A stretch of 64,000 bases of DNA from UBA9464 sp003445095 (lineage in GTDB: Bacteria > Verrucomicrobiota > Verrucomicrobiia > Limisphaerales > UBA9464). The position numbers were made by a program, and so were the translations under genes. Below are positions 36,060 to 44,828 of the stretch, one piece after another (positions within the stretch are counted from its first letter, which is position 1; each line of letters opens with the position of its first letter). The DNA is taken from positions 1-64,000 of the forward strand of contig DAOMZG010000002.1 of NCBI GenBank assembly GCA_035437945.1, read 5' to 3'. Under the pieces are notes generated by a model. That model had not been told where the DNA came from. It saw nothing but the letters and a program-made list of their open reading frames with translations, and did not search any database.

Positions 36060-38666
36060 ATGTTTCTCCGATTTGGTTCATGGCGAGTCGGGCTTGCCGC
36101 TGGGTTAGCCGGTCTATCGTTCTGCAGCACGATGGCCCAAGATCGCTTCGCGGGCACGGCGACGCCGGTCTCCGCTCTCAAAGTGGCCAAGGATTTTCGG
36201 GTAGAGTTGCTGCACACCGTGCCCAAAGACAACGAGGGCTCTTGGGTGGCAATGTGTACCGATCCCAAGGGACGTCTGATCGTCTCCGACCAATATGGTC
36301 CGCTCTATCGGATCACGCTCCCGCCGTTGGGCACTACCAACGGGCTCAAGATCGACAAGATCGACCTGCCCATCGGCCAAGCGCAGGGCTTGCTGTACGC
36401 GTTCGACAGTCTGTATGTGATGGTGGCGAATGAGGCATTCCAAGGGCGCGGATTGTATCGGGTCCGCGACACCAACGGCGATGACCGGTTCGACGAGGTG
36501 AAGCTGTTGCGCAAGCTCGACGGCGGCGGCGAACACGGTCCGCACGCGATCGTACCTACGCCGGACGGCAAGGGCCTTTTCATCATCGTCGGCAATCAAA
36601 CGAAGATCACGGAGCTCAGCGGTTCCCAAGTGCCGAAACACTGGGGCGAAGACCTGCTGCTGCCACGCTTGTGGGACGGCAATGGCTTCATGAAAGGCGT
36701 GCTCGGGCCCGGTGGCTGGGTTGCCAAGATTGATCCCGAAGGCAAGAACTGGGATCTGCAGACGGTGGGGTTCCGTAATGAATATGACGCCGCCGTCCAT
36801 CGCGACGGGGACTTGTTCACCTTTGATGCCGATATGGAATGGGACATGAACACGCCGTGGTATCGGCCGACCCGCATCTGTTTCGTGGCGAGCGGCGCCG
36901 ACTTTGGGTGGCGGTCCGGCGCTTCGAAATGGCCGTCCTATTATCCGGATACGTTGCCGCCCGTCGTGGACATCGGTCCGGGCTCCCCGACCGGCGTCAC
37001 GTTTGGTTATGGCGCCAAGTTCCCGGCGAAATATCAGAATGCGTACTTCGCCAGCGACTGGAGCTACGGCAAGCTTTATGCGGTGCACATCGAGCCGGAC
37101 GGGGCTGGATATATGGGTACCGCCGAGGAATTCATCACCGGCCAGCCGCTCCCGCTGACGGATGTCCTCATCAATCCGCTCGACGGCGCGATGTACTTCG
37201 CGATTGGCGGCCGCAAAACTCAGTCGGCGTTGTATCGGGTGACCTACGCCGGGTCCGAATCCACGGCGCCTTCCAACATGAAGTTAGCCGGCGGCACGAC
37301 GCGGGAATTGCGGCGCAAGCTCGAGAGCTTCCACGGACGCCCAGATCCAAAGGCTGTTGACGCTGCGTGGCCGTTCCTAGGACATGCCGACCGTTACCTG
37401 AATACGGCCGCGCGCGTGGCGATTGAATGGCAACCGGTCGCCACTTGGCGCGAGCGAGCTCTGGCGGAAACGAAACCGGACGCCTCCATCAACGCACTGA
37501 TCGCTCTCGTTCGCGCTAGTGCTACCGACGAACCGCATCGAAAGCCGTCCGACCCGAAACCCGATCCGTCGCTGCAACCCGCCGTACTCGCCGCACTTGA
37601 TCGATTGGACGAATCGAAGGCGGTCTCCGCCAACAAGACCCAGCAACTTGGCGTGCTGCGCGCCTACGCGCTGACGTTTATTCGGCTGGGCCGACCTGAT
37701 GACGCCACCCGCCTGAAGCTCGCGCAGCGATTTGAGTCGCGATTTCCGGCCCAGTCCGCGCCGGCAACCAGTCGGGCTGAGCCGGGCAACTTTCCTGGCG
37801 CGACCGCGGCGCTCAATCTTCAACTCGGCGAAATGCTGGTGTATCTCGCGGCGCCTCAAGCAGCCACGAAACTGATGGCGGCACTCGAGAAGGCGCCGAG
37901 CCAGGAGGAACAATTGGCGTACGCGAAAATGTTACGCGTGTTGCGAACCGGTTGGACCCCGGCGCTCCGTGAAGCGTACTTCAATTGGTACGTCAAAGCC
38001 GCGAACTTCCGCGGTGGCGCCAGTCTCGCGGGCTTTTTGCGTGACATGAAGAACGACGCGATCGCCACGCTTTCCGACGCCGAGAAGATCGCCCTGAAAC
38101 CCATTCTCGATGCCAAACCACCCAAACGGACTGCGCTGGAGAATTTGCTCACCGGCCGACAAGTAGTGAAGGAATGGCAGGTCAACGATTTGACACCTTC
38201 CCTGACGACCGGGTTGCAACATCGCAACTACGACCGAGGCCGTGAGTTGTTCGGTGCCGTGGGGTGCTACAACTGTCATCGCTTCGCCACCGAGGGTGGA
38301 GCGGTCGGACCGGACCTCACCGGTATCGCTGGCCGTTTCAACCCGCGTGATTTGCTCGAGTCCGTGGTGGACCCCAACAAAGAAATCAGCGACCAATATC
38401 AAGCGATCCTGGTCACCAAGAATGACGGTGAGACGGTCATCGGCCGGGTCGCCAACCTCAACGACGACTCGATCATGATCGCGACGGACATGACGGATCC
38501 CAACGCCTTTGCCGACGTGAAGCGCAAGGATGTGAAGTCAATTGAGCCGTCCAAGGTTTCGCCAATGCCGGAAGGACTGCTCAATACTCTGAAAGAGGAC
38601 GAGATCCTCGACCTCCTGGCGTTCTTGCTCTCTCAAGGCGATCGCAGCAGCAAATATTTTAGGTAA
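36060..38666 (+). CDS. PVC-type heme-binding protein with glucose-dehydrogenase-like beta-propeller
   Basis: 868 aa from the ATG at 36060. The signal peptide ends near STMAQ. The N-terminal two-thirds resembles the propeller of the PVC dehydrogenase-like family (VAMCTDPKGRLIVSDQYGPL, DTNGDDRFDE, PDGKGLFIIVGNQT, FGYGAKFPAKYQ). A helical domain follows. The C-terminal cytochrome c domain has CYNCH (C736, C739, H740), GGAVGPDLTGIAG and a downstream PMPEGLL Met ligand region. It probably oxidises a sugar or alcohol in the periplasm and passes electrons to a heme. Confidence 0.82.
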   Translation: MFLRFGSWRVGLAAGLAGLSFCSTMAQDRFAGTATPVSALKVAKDFRVELLHTVPKDNEGSWVAMCTDPKGRLIVSDQYGPLYRITLPPLGTTNGLKIDKIDLPIGQAQGLLYAFDSLYVMVANEAFQGRGLYRVRDTNGDDRFDEVKLLRKLDGGGEHGPHAIVPTPDGKGLFIIVGNQTKITELSGSQVPKHWGEDLLLPRLWDGNGFMKGVLGPGGWVAKIDPEGKNWDLQTVGFRNEYDAAVHRDGDLFTFDADMEWDMNTPWYRPTRICFVASGADFGWRSGASKWPSYYPDTLPPVVDIGPGSPTGVTFGYGAKFPAKYQNAYFASDWSYGKLYAVHIEPDGAGYMGTAEEFITGQPLPLTDVLINPLDGAMYFAIGGRKTQSALYRVTYAGSESTAPSNMKLAGGTTRELRRKLESFHGRPDPKAVDAAWPFLGHADRYLNTAARVAIEWQPVATWRERALAETKPDASINALIALVRASATDEPHRKPSDPKPDPSLQPAVLAALDRLDESKAVSANKTQQLGVLRAYALTFIRLGRPDDATRLKLAQRFESRFPAQSAPATSRAEPGNFPGATAALNLQLGEMLVYLAAPQAATKLMAALEKAPSQEEQLAYAKMLRVLRTGWTPALREAYFNWYVKAANFRGGASLAGFLRDMKNDAIATLSDAEKIALKPILDAKPPKRTALENLLTGRQVVKEWQVNDLTPSLTTGLQHRNYDRGRELFGAVGCYNCHRFATEGGAVGPDLTGIAGRFNPRDLLESVVDPNKEISDQYQAILVTKNDGETVIGRVANLNDDSIMIATDMTDPNAFADVKRKDVKSIEPSKVSPMPEGLLNTLKEDEILDLLAFLLSQGDRSSKYFR

Positions 38667-38732
38667 GGGTTGCCAACGACTCCGTTACGACACGCGCCAA
38701 CTCTTCATTCCGTACCGCCATCGCGGGCGGGG

Positions 38733-38778
38733 CGCCCAAAACAACACGCCAGAGATGTGCTCCCCAATCCTCGCCTTC
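38733..38778. repeat. dispersed repeat copy, CGCCCAAAACAACACGCC type
   Basis: The 18-base string CGCCCAAAACAACACGCC (38733-38750) recurs exactly at 49634-49651; both are followed by CCCCAATCCTC. Each copy sits after the stop of a large PVC protein gene. It may be a decayed transposable element or a shared 3' signal. Confidence 0.5.
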
Positions 38779-38812
38779 AGAGGCGGGATCCAACTTCGGG
38801 TTTCGGGTCCCA

Positions 38813-39589
38813 CTACGGAGTCGGCTTCGCAGCTTGAGGTGAGCCTTGTTGGACGTACTCGATTAACTTATTAGCAATCGCGGTTCCTTCGGCGCGCACG
38901 TCCCGCTCGGTCGCGCCGCGTGATAGCACCATCTTCGCGGCGATGGCATACGGATTTCGGGCGACCAATCCACCCGGCATTCTTCGATCTTGATTCTCGG
39001 TGCCGATCAGGAGGAACGGATCGGCAGCGTTGGTCGCCAGATCGGAAACGGCGACCTGCACTTCCACGTGCTCCGAGCCAGCGCCGAAACCTGCTGAGGC
39101 CCGCATCGCCGGATTCCCTTCGTCTACCCGGGTAAACCAACCTCCGACCAACCAGCCCTGGTCGGGTAGCTTAGCGTCGGGCGGCAGGAACTCGGCGCGC
39201 AATCCCTGAGCATTGGGCAAACGCTGAGCGCGATACCCGGCCTTCTTCAGAGTGTCCACGATGCTTTGGGATAATACGTTGATTAATTGTTGCGCCTTGG
39301 CCTCCGGATCGCCATCGCCGCGTACCCGAGTGAGGACCCGTCCGGCAACGCCATCTTCGCGGACGAGCATCTGGCGTTGGATGTCGGCCGGATTGAGGTA
39401 GAAGTCCGACACATAAATCATGGCGGGCCGAACTCCGGACGAATTCGCCGAGCCCGCTTTGGTTGGCGTCACCGTCGTTTTCGGTTCTCCAGGCATCGCG
39501 CTACAACCGATGAGAGCGACCAGAGCGGCTAACATCCCTGCGGGAGCCCAACGACAAAGCCAACGGTTTAGAGCAGGTAAGGAATTCAT
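38813..39589 (-). CDS. DUF4410-like lipoprotein
   Basis: 258 aa from the ATG at 39589. The lipoprotein signal ends in LVALIGC, so Cys is the lipidation site. The body has MIYVSDFYLNPADI and GWLVGGWFTRVDEGNPAMRA with GFGAGSEHVEVQV, typical of DUF4410 lipoproteins, which are envelope proteins of unknown function. It is divergently arranged with the DUF4097 gene. Confidence 0.72.
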   Translation of the reverse strand: MNSLPALNRWLCRWAPAGMLAALVALIGCSAMPGEPKTTVTPTKAGSANSSGVRPAMIYVSDFYLNPADIQRQMLVREDGVAGRVLTRVRGDGDPEAKAQQLINVLSQSIVDTLKKAGYRAQRLPNAQGLRAEFLPPDAKLPDQGWLVGGWFTRVDEGNPAMRASAGFGAGSEHVEVQVAVSDLATNAADPFLLIGTENQDRRMPGGLVARNPYAIAAKMVLSRGATERDVRAEGTAIANKLIEYVQQGSPQAAKPTP

Positions 39590-39945
39590 AGGGAAGACCG
39601 CTCGACACCGACAGTCGCGAGCGGACAACTGGAGGATGACCTGACGGAAATATTCGAAGCAAGCGTGCGGTCTTCCTTCTGGCGATTTCATCTAATCCTC
39701 CAGTGCTACCGCGGCTCGTCAGTACCGCTAATGCGGAATAGCGCCACGTCGTTCGGTACCGTCACGGACTGACCTTGGTTTACCCTTGCCGGCGCCACTC
39801 GTTCCCATTTGCTCGAAGATTAAGCTGCTCGAACCTTGAGCAGATATGCTGACAATTCCCCAGAGACTCATAGGTCCGTCAGAAATCTTGAGGAGATCGG
39901 CAACTCCTGGAAACTTTCTCCGCTGTTCCCGCGTACTCACTTGGT
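39590..39945. other. divergent intergenic region, no gene
   Basis: 356 bp between divergent envelope genes. A small inverted repeat CTGCTC-GAACCTT-GAGCAG (39825-39843) is the only structured feature. Promoters for both genes must lie here but are not clear. Confidence 0.35.
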
Positions 39946-40965
39946 ATGCGCATCCAACCGTTTCGGAATCTCAGAATTTTTCGTACCTGCGCGATTATCC
40001 TCGCTGCCGCCGAATTGGCATTGCTTCCAGCCTCCGGTCTGGAAGCCATCACTAATCAAGTCTTCCAAGTTTCTCCTGGCGGCAACCTAGTGATCGCGGC
40101 TGACCGCGGGTCCATCGATATCGTCACTGCCGACACCAATGCTGTGGGCCTGACGGTGATTCGCGAGGTCAAACGGGCCACCGACAGCCAAGCCAAGGAG
40201 CTCCTCGAACGCCATCAGCTCACCTGGGCTCAGAGTGGAAACACCATTACGGTCAAAGCGCGGATGCCCTCGGAGTATCGCAACTGGCGCGGACCGAATC
40301 TATCGGTGCGTTATCAAGTCACCGTGCCGAAGCAGTTCAACCTGGATCTTGATACCAGCGGCGGTTCGATTTCTGTCGCCGAAATTCAAGGTCAACTGAA
40401 GCTCGAAACCTCCGGCGGATCCATTTCCGCAGGAGAAGTGGATGGCACGGTCAAGGCCAACACTTCGGGCGGAAGCATCAAGATCGCCGGCGTCACGGGC
40501 GCAGCGACGGTGGATACTTCAGGCGGAAGCATTGAATTGGGCGTCATGGGCGGCAGCGTTGACGCGGACACGTCGGGAGGATCCATCCGCATCCGCTCGG
40601 CGACCGGCCCGGTGAAGGCGAAGACTTCCGGCGGCAGCATTGAACTCGGCGATATGGCGGGGCCGGTTCAGGCCGACACGTCCGGCGGCTCCATCACCGC
40701 CAAGTTCCCAAAATCTCCGACAGGGGACAGCCATCTCGAAACCTCGGGAGGCGGAATCACGGTTTTGGTTGGTGACTCGGTAGGCTTCGATCTCGATGCG
40801 GAGTGCTCCGGCGGCCGGGTCACCTCCGACGTGTCGGTCGCCAGCCAAGGCAAACCGAATAAGTCCGAACTACGCGGTCAAATTGCCGGCGGCGGTCCGA
40901 AGCTGGTTCTGCGAACTTCGGGCGGCGGAATCAGGGTGAAACCGCTGGTCGTTGCCGTGAATTAG
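39946..40965 (+). CDS. DUF4097 family repeat protein, secreted
   Basis: 339 aa. The signal peptide covers about residues 1-35 (IILAAAELALLPASGLEA). The domain is a beta-solenoid of the DUF4097 type: an 18-residue motif starting TSGGSI is repeated about six times, from T137 to about T245, with related degenerate copies to the end. These proteins are thought to be exported surface or periplasmic beta-helices; function is unknown. It is divergent from the DUF4410 gene. Confidence 0.82.
   Translation: MRIQPFRNLRIFRTCAIILAAAELALLPASGLEAITNQVFQVSPGGNLVIAADRGSIDIVTADTNAVGLTVIREVKRATDSQAKELLERHQLTWAQSGNTITVKARMPSEYRNWRGPNLSVRYQVTVPKQFNLDLDTSGGSISVAEIQGQLKLETSGGSISAGEVDGTVKANTSGGSIKIAGVTGAATVDTSGGSIELGVMGGSVDADTSGGSIRIRSATGPVKAKTSGGSIELGDMAGPVQADTSGGSITAKFPKSPTGDSHLETSGGGITVLVGDSVGFDLDAECSGGRVTSDVSVASQGKPNKSELRGQIAGGGPKLVLRTSGGGIRVKPLVVAVN
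40354..40695 (+). repeat. 54-bp tandem repeat inside the DUF4097 gene
   Basis: Six full units of 18 codons (T137-D244) plus a partial one, each starting with a TSGGSI codon block. The unit boundaries are strict, without indels, although synonymous and non-synonymous differences have accumulated. This is the signature of unit duplication in a beta-solenoid. Confidence 0.8.
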
Positions 40966-41007
40966 GAGAGCCATTCAATCTGGGATCGCACATTTCAGAT
41001 CCAAGGC

Positions 41008-41754
41008 CTAAATCTCGACGACCAGGGCCGGTTGGAACCCCGTGTCGAACTGATCCGGATACCCGCGCTGATTTGCTAAAACTCTGGTGCCACCCAGCAG
41101 GTAGTCCACAGAGCGATGCGTGTGTCCGTGAATCCACAACACCGGCCCGCTCCGTACGATCAGATCGTCGAGCGCCGAGGCATACGCCGCCCCAAGGAGG
41201 TCGCCTCCGAAGTTGGGATCGAGAGACTGAGCGCTCGGCGCATGGTGAGTGGCGACCACGATCTTCTGCCCGCGGCGTCGAATCAGTTCCGCCTCCAGCC
41301 AACGCCGCGACCGCGCGTGGTAACTGGCGGTGTCGCGTCCTTTGAGTCGACGCTGAAAAGGCTGGGTGCGGATCAATCGGTAATCATTCATCGACACCGC
41401 CGCATGTTGTCCGGCCGCCACGGAATCGCCGAACAGGTTGAAATCGGTCCACAGTGTGCAGCCGAGGAACACCACACCGCCAAGTTCGACGGACCCGTTT
41501 TCCAGAAAGTGAATCCGGCTGAATTGTGTCACCTTCCGCAAATCGCTCAGCACGGTTTCTACGGTTTCGCCATAAAACTCATGATTCCCGGCGAGATAAA
41601 TTACCGGCACGGAGGGAAAATGCTGCTCGATCCAGGGCACTCCTCGAGTGGCTCGATGAAGATCGCCCGCAATGATGACCACGTCGGCGTCGGCCGGGGG
41701 TGGGGTCCAGTTTTCAAACTCCAGATGGAGATCGCTGAGAATTCTAAGGCGCAT
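41008..41754 (-). CDS. calcineurin-like metallophosphoesterase
   Basis: 248 aa from the ATG at 41754. The motifs of the family are visible: LSDLHLEF, IIAGDLHRAT, GNHEFYG, VVATHHAPSA and IHGHTHRSVDY. They supply the two-metal centre. It likely hydrolyses a phosphomonoester or phosphodiester, intracellular given the lack of signal peptide; the substrate is unknown. Confidence 0.9.
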   Translation of the reverse strand: MRLRILSDLHLEFENWTPPPADADVVIIAGDLHRATRGVPWIEQHFPSVPVIYLAGNHEFYGETVETVLSDLRKVTQFSRIHFLENGSVELGGVVFLGCTLWTDFNLFGDSVAAGQHAAVSMNDYRLIRTQPFQRRLKGRDTASYHARSRRWLEAELIRRRGQKIVVATHHAPSAQSLDPNFGGDLLGAAYASALDDLIVRSGPVLWIHGHTHRSVDYLLGGTRVLANQRGYPDQFDTGFQPALVVEI

Positions 41755-42189
41755 CAAAGCGCTCCGCCGGATCGGGCGTCGCGAGCCGCCGTTCATACGG
41801 AAGGTGCCCTCGCAAGAGAAGCCGTATCGAGGCAAAGGAGCCGCCGAGCCGCCGAGGGAACGAGGCGCATTCATCCGCTGAGGCGCCGAACAAATCAGTG
41901 CGGGTCCTGATTCTTCAGCGAGGGAGCGAACCCAGATAGCGCGACCTCCCATCCGCGGCCACACGGCCCCTGTCGGACTCCGCCTTCAGGTGCGGGCGAG
42001 CGGGGCGCGGGATTCATCCCGCCGGAACCTCGCAGCGGGCCCTGTCCCACAACAACTCCCAAGGTCTGTTCGCGATTCACGCCCCTGCAGACTGAGGTCC
42101 GCGTCCCATCTGGGGCTCGTAGGCTCGTAGCTTCAGGGCACACTCGATCTTGACTGTAAATTGTCTCTCTCGGTTCGCTTCCCGTCGTC
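41755..42189. other. divergent intergenic region, no gene found
   Basis: 435 bp between divergent genes. It is GC-rich with short repetitive phrases (such as GGGATTCATCCCGCCGGAACC) typical of the dispersed intergenic elements here. I see no gene. Confidence 0.4.
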
Positions 42190-43299
42190 ATGGCTGCCTC
42201 TGAAGCTCCCGCCCTCAAAGAATGGTTCGACGCCAACCGATTCCGGCAGGTGACCAATGAGATTCGTGCAATCTATCCGGCGTTCGACACGGTGCGCTTC
42301 CTCGGCCTCGCACTGCCCGGTCTCGAGACTCTCACGCTGATGCAACGGTTGCGTCGCATGACGGAAAGCCTGAAGGCCACCCTGCCGTCGGACTATCGAA
42401 AGACGTTGAGCATTTTGCGTCAGTTTGCCCCCCGCATTGACCACGACTTCGTCACGCTGGTTCTGCCGGATTACGTTGGACAGTACGGTCTCGACGACTT
42501 CGACTTGTCACTGGAAGCCCTGGAATTCTTCACGACCTTTGGCTCCTCGGAGTTTGCTGTTCGGGAATTTCTGCGGCGCGACTTGAAACGCACGCTGGCA
42601 GTTATGGAACGATGGTCCCGGAGCGAAAACGAATCTGTTCGACGATTGGCGAGCGAAGGTTGCCGGCCACGTTTGCCTTGGTCCTTCCATCTCGAAGCGC
42701 TCATCGCCGATCCGTCGCCGGTGGCGCCGATCCTCGAAAACCTCAAAACCGATCCTAGCCTATACGTGCGGAAATCCGTGGCGAACCACCTCAACGACAT
42801 CACCAGGGACCATCCGGGCTGGGTTTTGGACCGCCTAGCGCGCTGGCCCCGGGAGAATCCTCACACCGCCTGGATCACGAAACGTGCGCTCCGAACCTTG
42901 ATCAAAAAGGGCGACCGTCGTGCGCTCGCTGTAATCGGCGCCGGCGACAAGCCGAAGGTGGCGATCCGCGACCTCCAAATCCGCCCACAGAAGATCACCC
43001 TGGGGGATCAAATCAGGCTGTCCTTTCGACTCGAGTCGAAGTCTATCAAGGCCCAGCGACTGGTCGTGGATTACACCCTGCACTACGTCAAAAAATCGGG
43101 CGGCACCTCGGCGAAGGTTTTCAAATTGAAGGAACTTACCCTGGCCCCAGGCGAATCGGTGTCCCTTGCCCGCGTTCAGCGGATTCGCGACTTCACCACC
43201 CGGGTCCATCATCCGGGGCGCCACCAGGTCCAAATCATGGTGAACGGCGAATCGCTGGCGAAGGATGCCTTTTATCTGTCGCGCAGGAAACCTTCCTGA
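42190..43299 (+). CDS. DNA alkylation repair protein, AlkC-type
   Basis: 369 aa. The N-terminal two-thirds is a chain of HEAT-like helical repeats, with WSRSENESVRRLASEGCRPRLPW as a recognisable AlkC/AlkD-type stretch. The C-terminal 100 residues look like an Ig-like domain (VAIRDLQIRPQKITLGDQI), as in some AlkC proteins. AlkC enzymes excise N3/N7-alkylated bases without base flipping. No signal peptide; start at the ATG 42190. Confidence 0.82.
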   Translation: MAASEAPALKEWFDANRFRQVTNEIRAIYPAFDTVRFLGLALPGLETLTLMQRLRRMTESLKATLPSDYRKTLSILRQFAPRIDHDFVTLVLPDYVGQYGLDDFDLSLEALEFFTTFGSSEFAVREFLRRDLKRTLAVMERWSRSENESVRRLASEGCRPRLPWSFHLEALIADPSPVAPILENLKTDPSLYVRKSVANHLNDITRDHPGWVLDRLARWPRENPHTAWITKRALRTLIKKGDRRALAVIGAGDKPKVAIRDLQIRPQKITLGDQIRLSFRLESKSIKAQRLVVDYTLHYVKKSGGTSAKVFKLKELTLAPGESVSLARVQRIRDFTTRVHHPGRHQVQIMVNGESLAKDAFYLSRRKPS

Positions 43300-43588
43300 C
43301 GCCGCAGCGCGGCAAATTGCCACGTGGAGTGCGCTGGCAGGACGGCAGGACAGCGCCATGAGTTCGCCGCGTGGAGTCGCTCTTCCGCTGCACGTGCGTT
43401 TGACGGTGAATCCATGGCGGAGTCGTGCCTCCGCAGTCCAAGTCTGCGTTGCACGGCCTCGATTCACTTCCGGACTTTGGAGGTTCCGCTACTCAAGTCC
43501 ACGGGCATGACCGGATTTCGATCAGCGACGATAAAGCAACGTCCGGAAACATTTACGACGAGAGGCCTGTGCGTCACCTTTCTGGCCG
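43300..43588. other. intergenic region, no gene found
   Basis: 289 bp. GC-rich phrases similar to those at 16925-16985 (GCAGCGCGGCA) occur here. No coding character seen. Confidence 0.35.
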
Positions 43589-44122
43589 ATGCACGTTCCG
43601 ACGCTCGCGGAAAAACTGGGCACGACGGCGCATTTGTCGCCGCTGCTACAAAAGGCACGGCGCTTAGGATTTGGCCCCCGAGAACTGGAGATTCTCGCAG
43701 TTCAAAGGGGTTGTTCTCATTATTCGACCGGAGACGAACCGTCCATACCACTCACGGATGAAACAACCTTCCCCAATGAAGAACTGGCCGTCGCCCTGTT
43801 GTGTCCCGCGCTACGCTATGATCCGCATACCATCCGCTGTGGGGCGGCGATGCTGAGTGCCCCAGGCAACCGACCGAAGCGGCTAGCTCGACTGTTGCGA
43901 ATGGAACGTGCGGTTCAACCGGGACGGCAGATTGCGGAAGCTGGGCATCACTTCGAGCCGGAGAACCCTTTCTGGAACCAATTGCTTGATGCGCTGCCAC
44001 CTTCACCGTCTCCGATTCCTGGAGTGTTGCCGCATCCGACGCGTTACGTGTCGATGACGGGATTTACCCGGAACGGACCTGGATTGTGGACGCGTTGGAT
44101 TCGTCCTACGAGTAAACCGTGA
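43589..44122 (+). CDS. uncharacterised protein, first gene of an overlapping pair
   Basis: 177 aa; I do not recognise a family. Segments such as LQKARRLGFGPRELEILAVQ and NEELAVALLCPALRYDPHTIRCGAAML suggest a folded soluble alpha-helical protein. No signal peptide, membrane segment or obvious catalytic motif. It overlaps the next gene by 4 bp (GTGA), so the two are made together. Because the second gene resembles a nucleotidyltransferase of toxin-antitoxin type, this one could be its antitoxin or partner, which is speculative. Confidence 0.6.
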   Translation: MHVPTLAEKLGTTAHLSPLLQKARRLGFGPRELEILAVQRGCSHYSTGDEPSIPLTDETTFPNEELAVALLCPALRYDPHTIRCGAAMLSAPGNRPKRLARLLRMERAVQPGRQIAEAGHHFEPENPFWNQLLDALPPSPSPIPGVLPHPTRYVSMTGFTRNGPGLWTRWIRPTSKP

Positions 44123-44685
44123 GCAACGCGGAACGAATTCTCCAAGTGTTGGATCGAAGGCTTGACCACCCGGTTAGACTTATTGTTTACGGGCGAGCGG
44201 CCCTGGCCTTGGGGTTCAATTCGCCTCCGCCGGGAGCTTTGGTCTCGCTAGACGTGGACGCGATCATTCCACTGCCGGAAGTTTCAGCGTGGCAGGCGGA
44301 CGTAGGTTTTTGGGACGCACAGGAGGCAACCAACGCGGAACTCGAGCCTGATGGCCTCTACATCACCCACCTCTTCCGGGCCGACCAAATCTTTCTCCGC
44401 CGTGACTGGGAGCAACATTTGGTGGCTATCACTCGCCCACCCACTCGGTGGCTGCAGCTCTTCCGGCCGGCGACTTTAGATTTGATCCTGACAAAAATGA
44501 TGCGAGGAGACGACCCGCAGGACATGGCCGACGTGGAATTTTTGATCCGTCATGACCACATTACAGCGGCCCAGGTTGAAAGCGCGATGGCCGAGGTCGT
44601 GTTGCCAGAGCTCGCGGAATTGCGGGAGGCATTTGCGCAAGCTCAGCCGCGGGTCCGCGAATTGGCGCGGGTCGCCGGCTTTTGA
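44119..44685 (+). CDS. nucleotidyltransferase-like protein (DUF6036/AbiEii-type)
   Basis: 188 aa, GTG start at 44119 overlapping the previous stop. VRLIVYGRAALALGF followed by VSLDVDAIIP is the Gly and Asp-x-Asp arrangement of minimal nucleotidyltransferases (DUF6036, AbiEii-related). A later helical region (LDLILTKMMRGDDPQDMADVEFLIR) is also typical of this group. The family includes type IV toxins and RNA- or protein-modifying enzymes. Enzyme activity is inferred from the DxD; the substrate is unknown. Confidence 0.72.
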   Translation: MSNAERILQVLDRRLDHPVRLIVYGRAALALGFNSPPPGALVSLDVDAIIPLPEVSAWQADVGFWDAQEATNAELEPDGLYITHLFRADQIFLRRDWEQHLVAITRPPTRWLQLFRPATLDLILTKMMRGDDPQDMADVEFLIRHDHITAAQVESAMAEVVLPELAELREAFAQAQPRVRELARVAGF

Positions 44686-44828
44686 GCCAGCCCGGGGCAA
44701 CAGTGAATCTGTCGGTGCGCCTCTCGCACGGGGCGTTGCTGGAGCAAGTCCGGACTCCCCAACCCGTCAATCCCAGGGTTGTGTTCCTGAAGCTGGGCCG
44801 CAACGTTTGCGTCTACCGCACACCCAAT

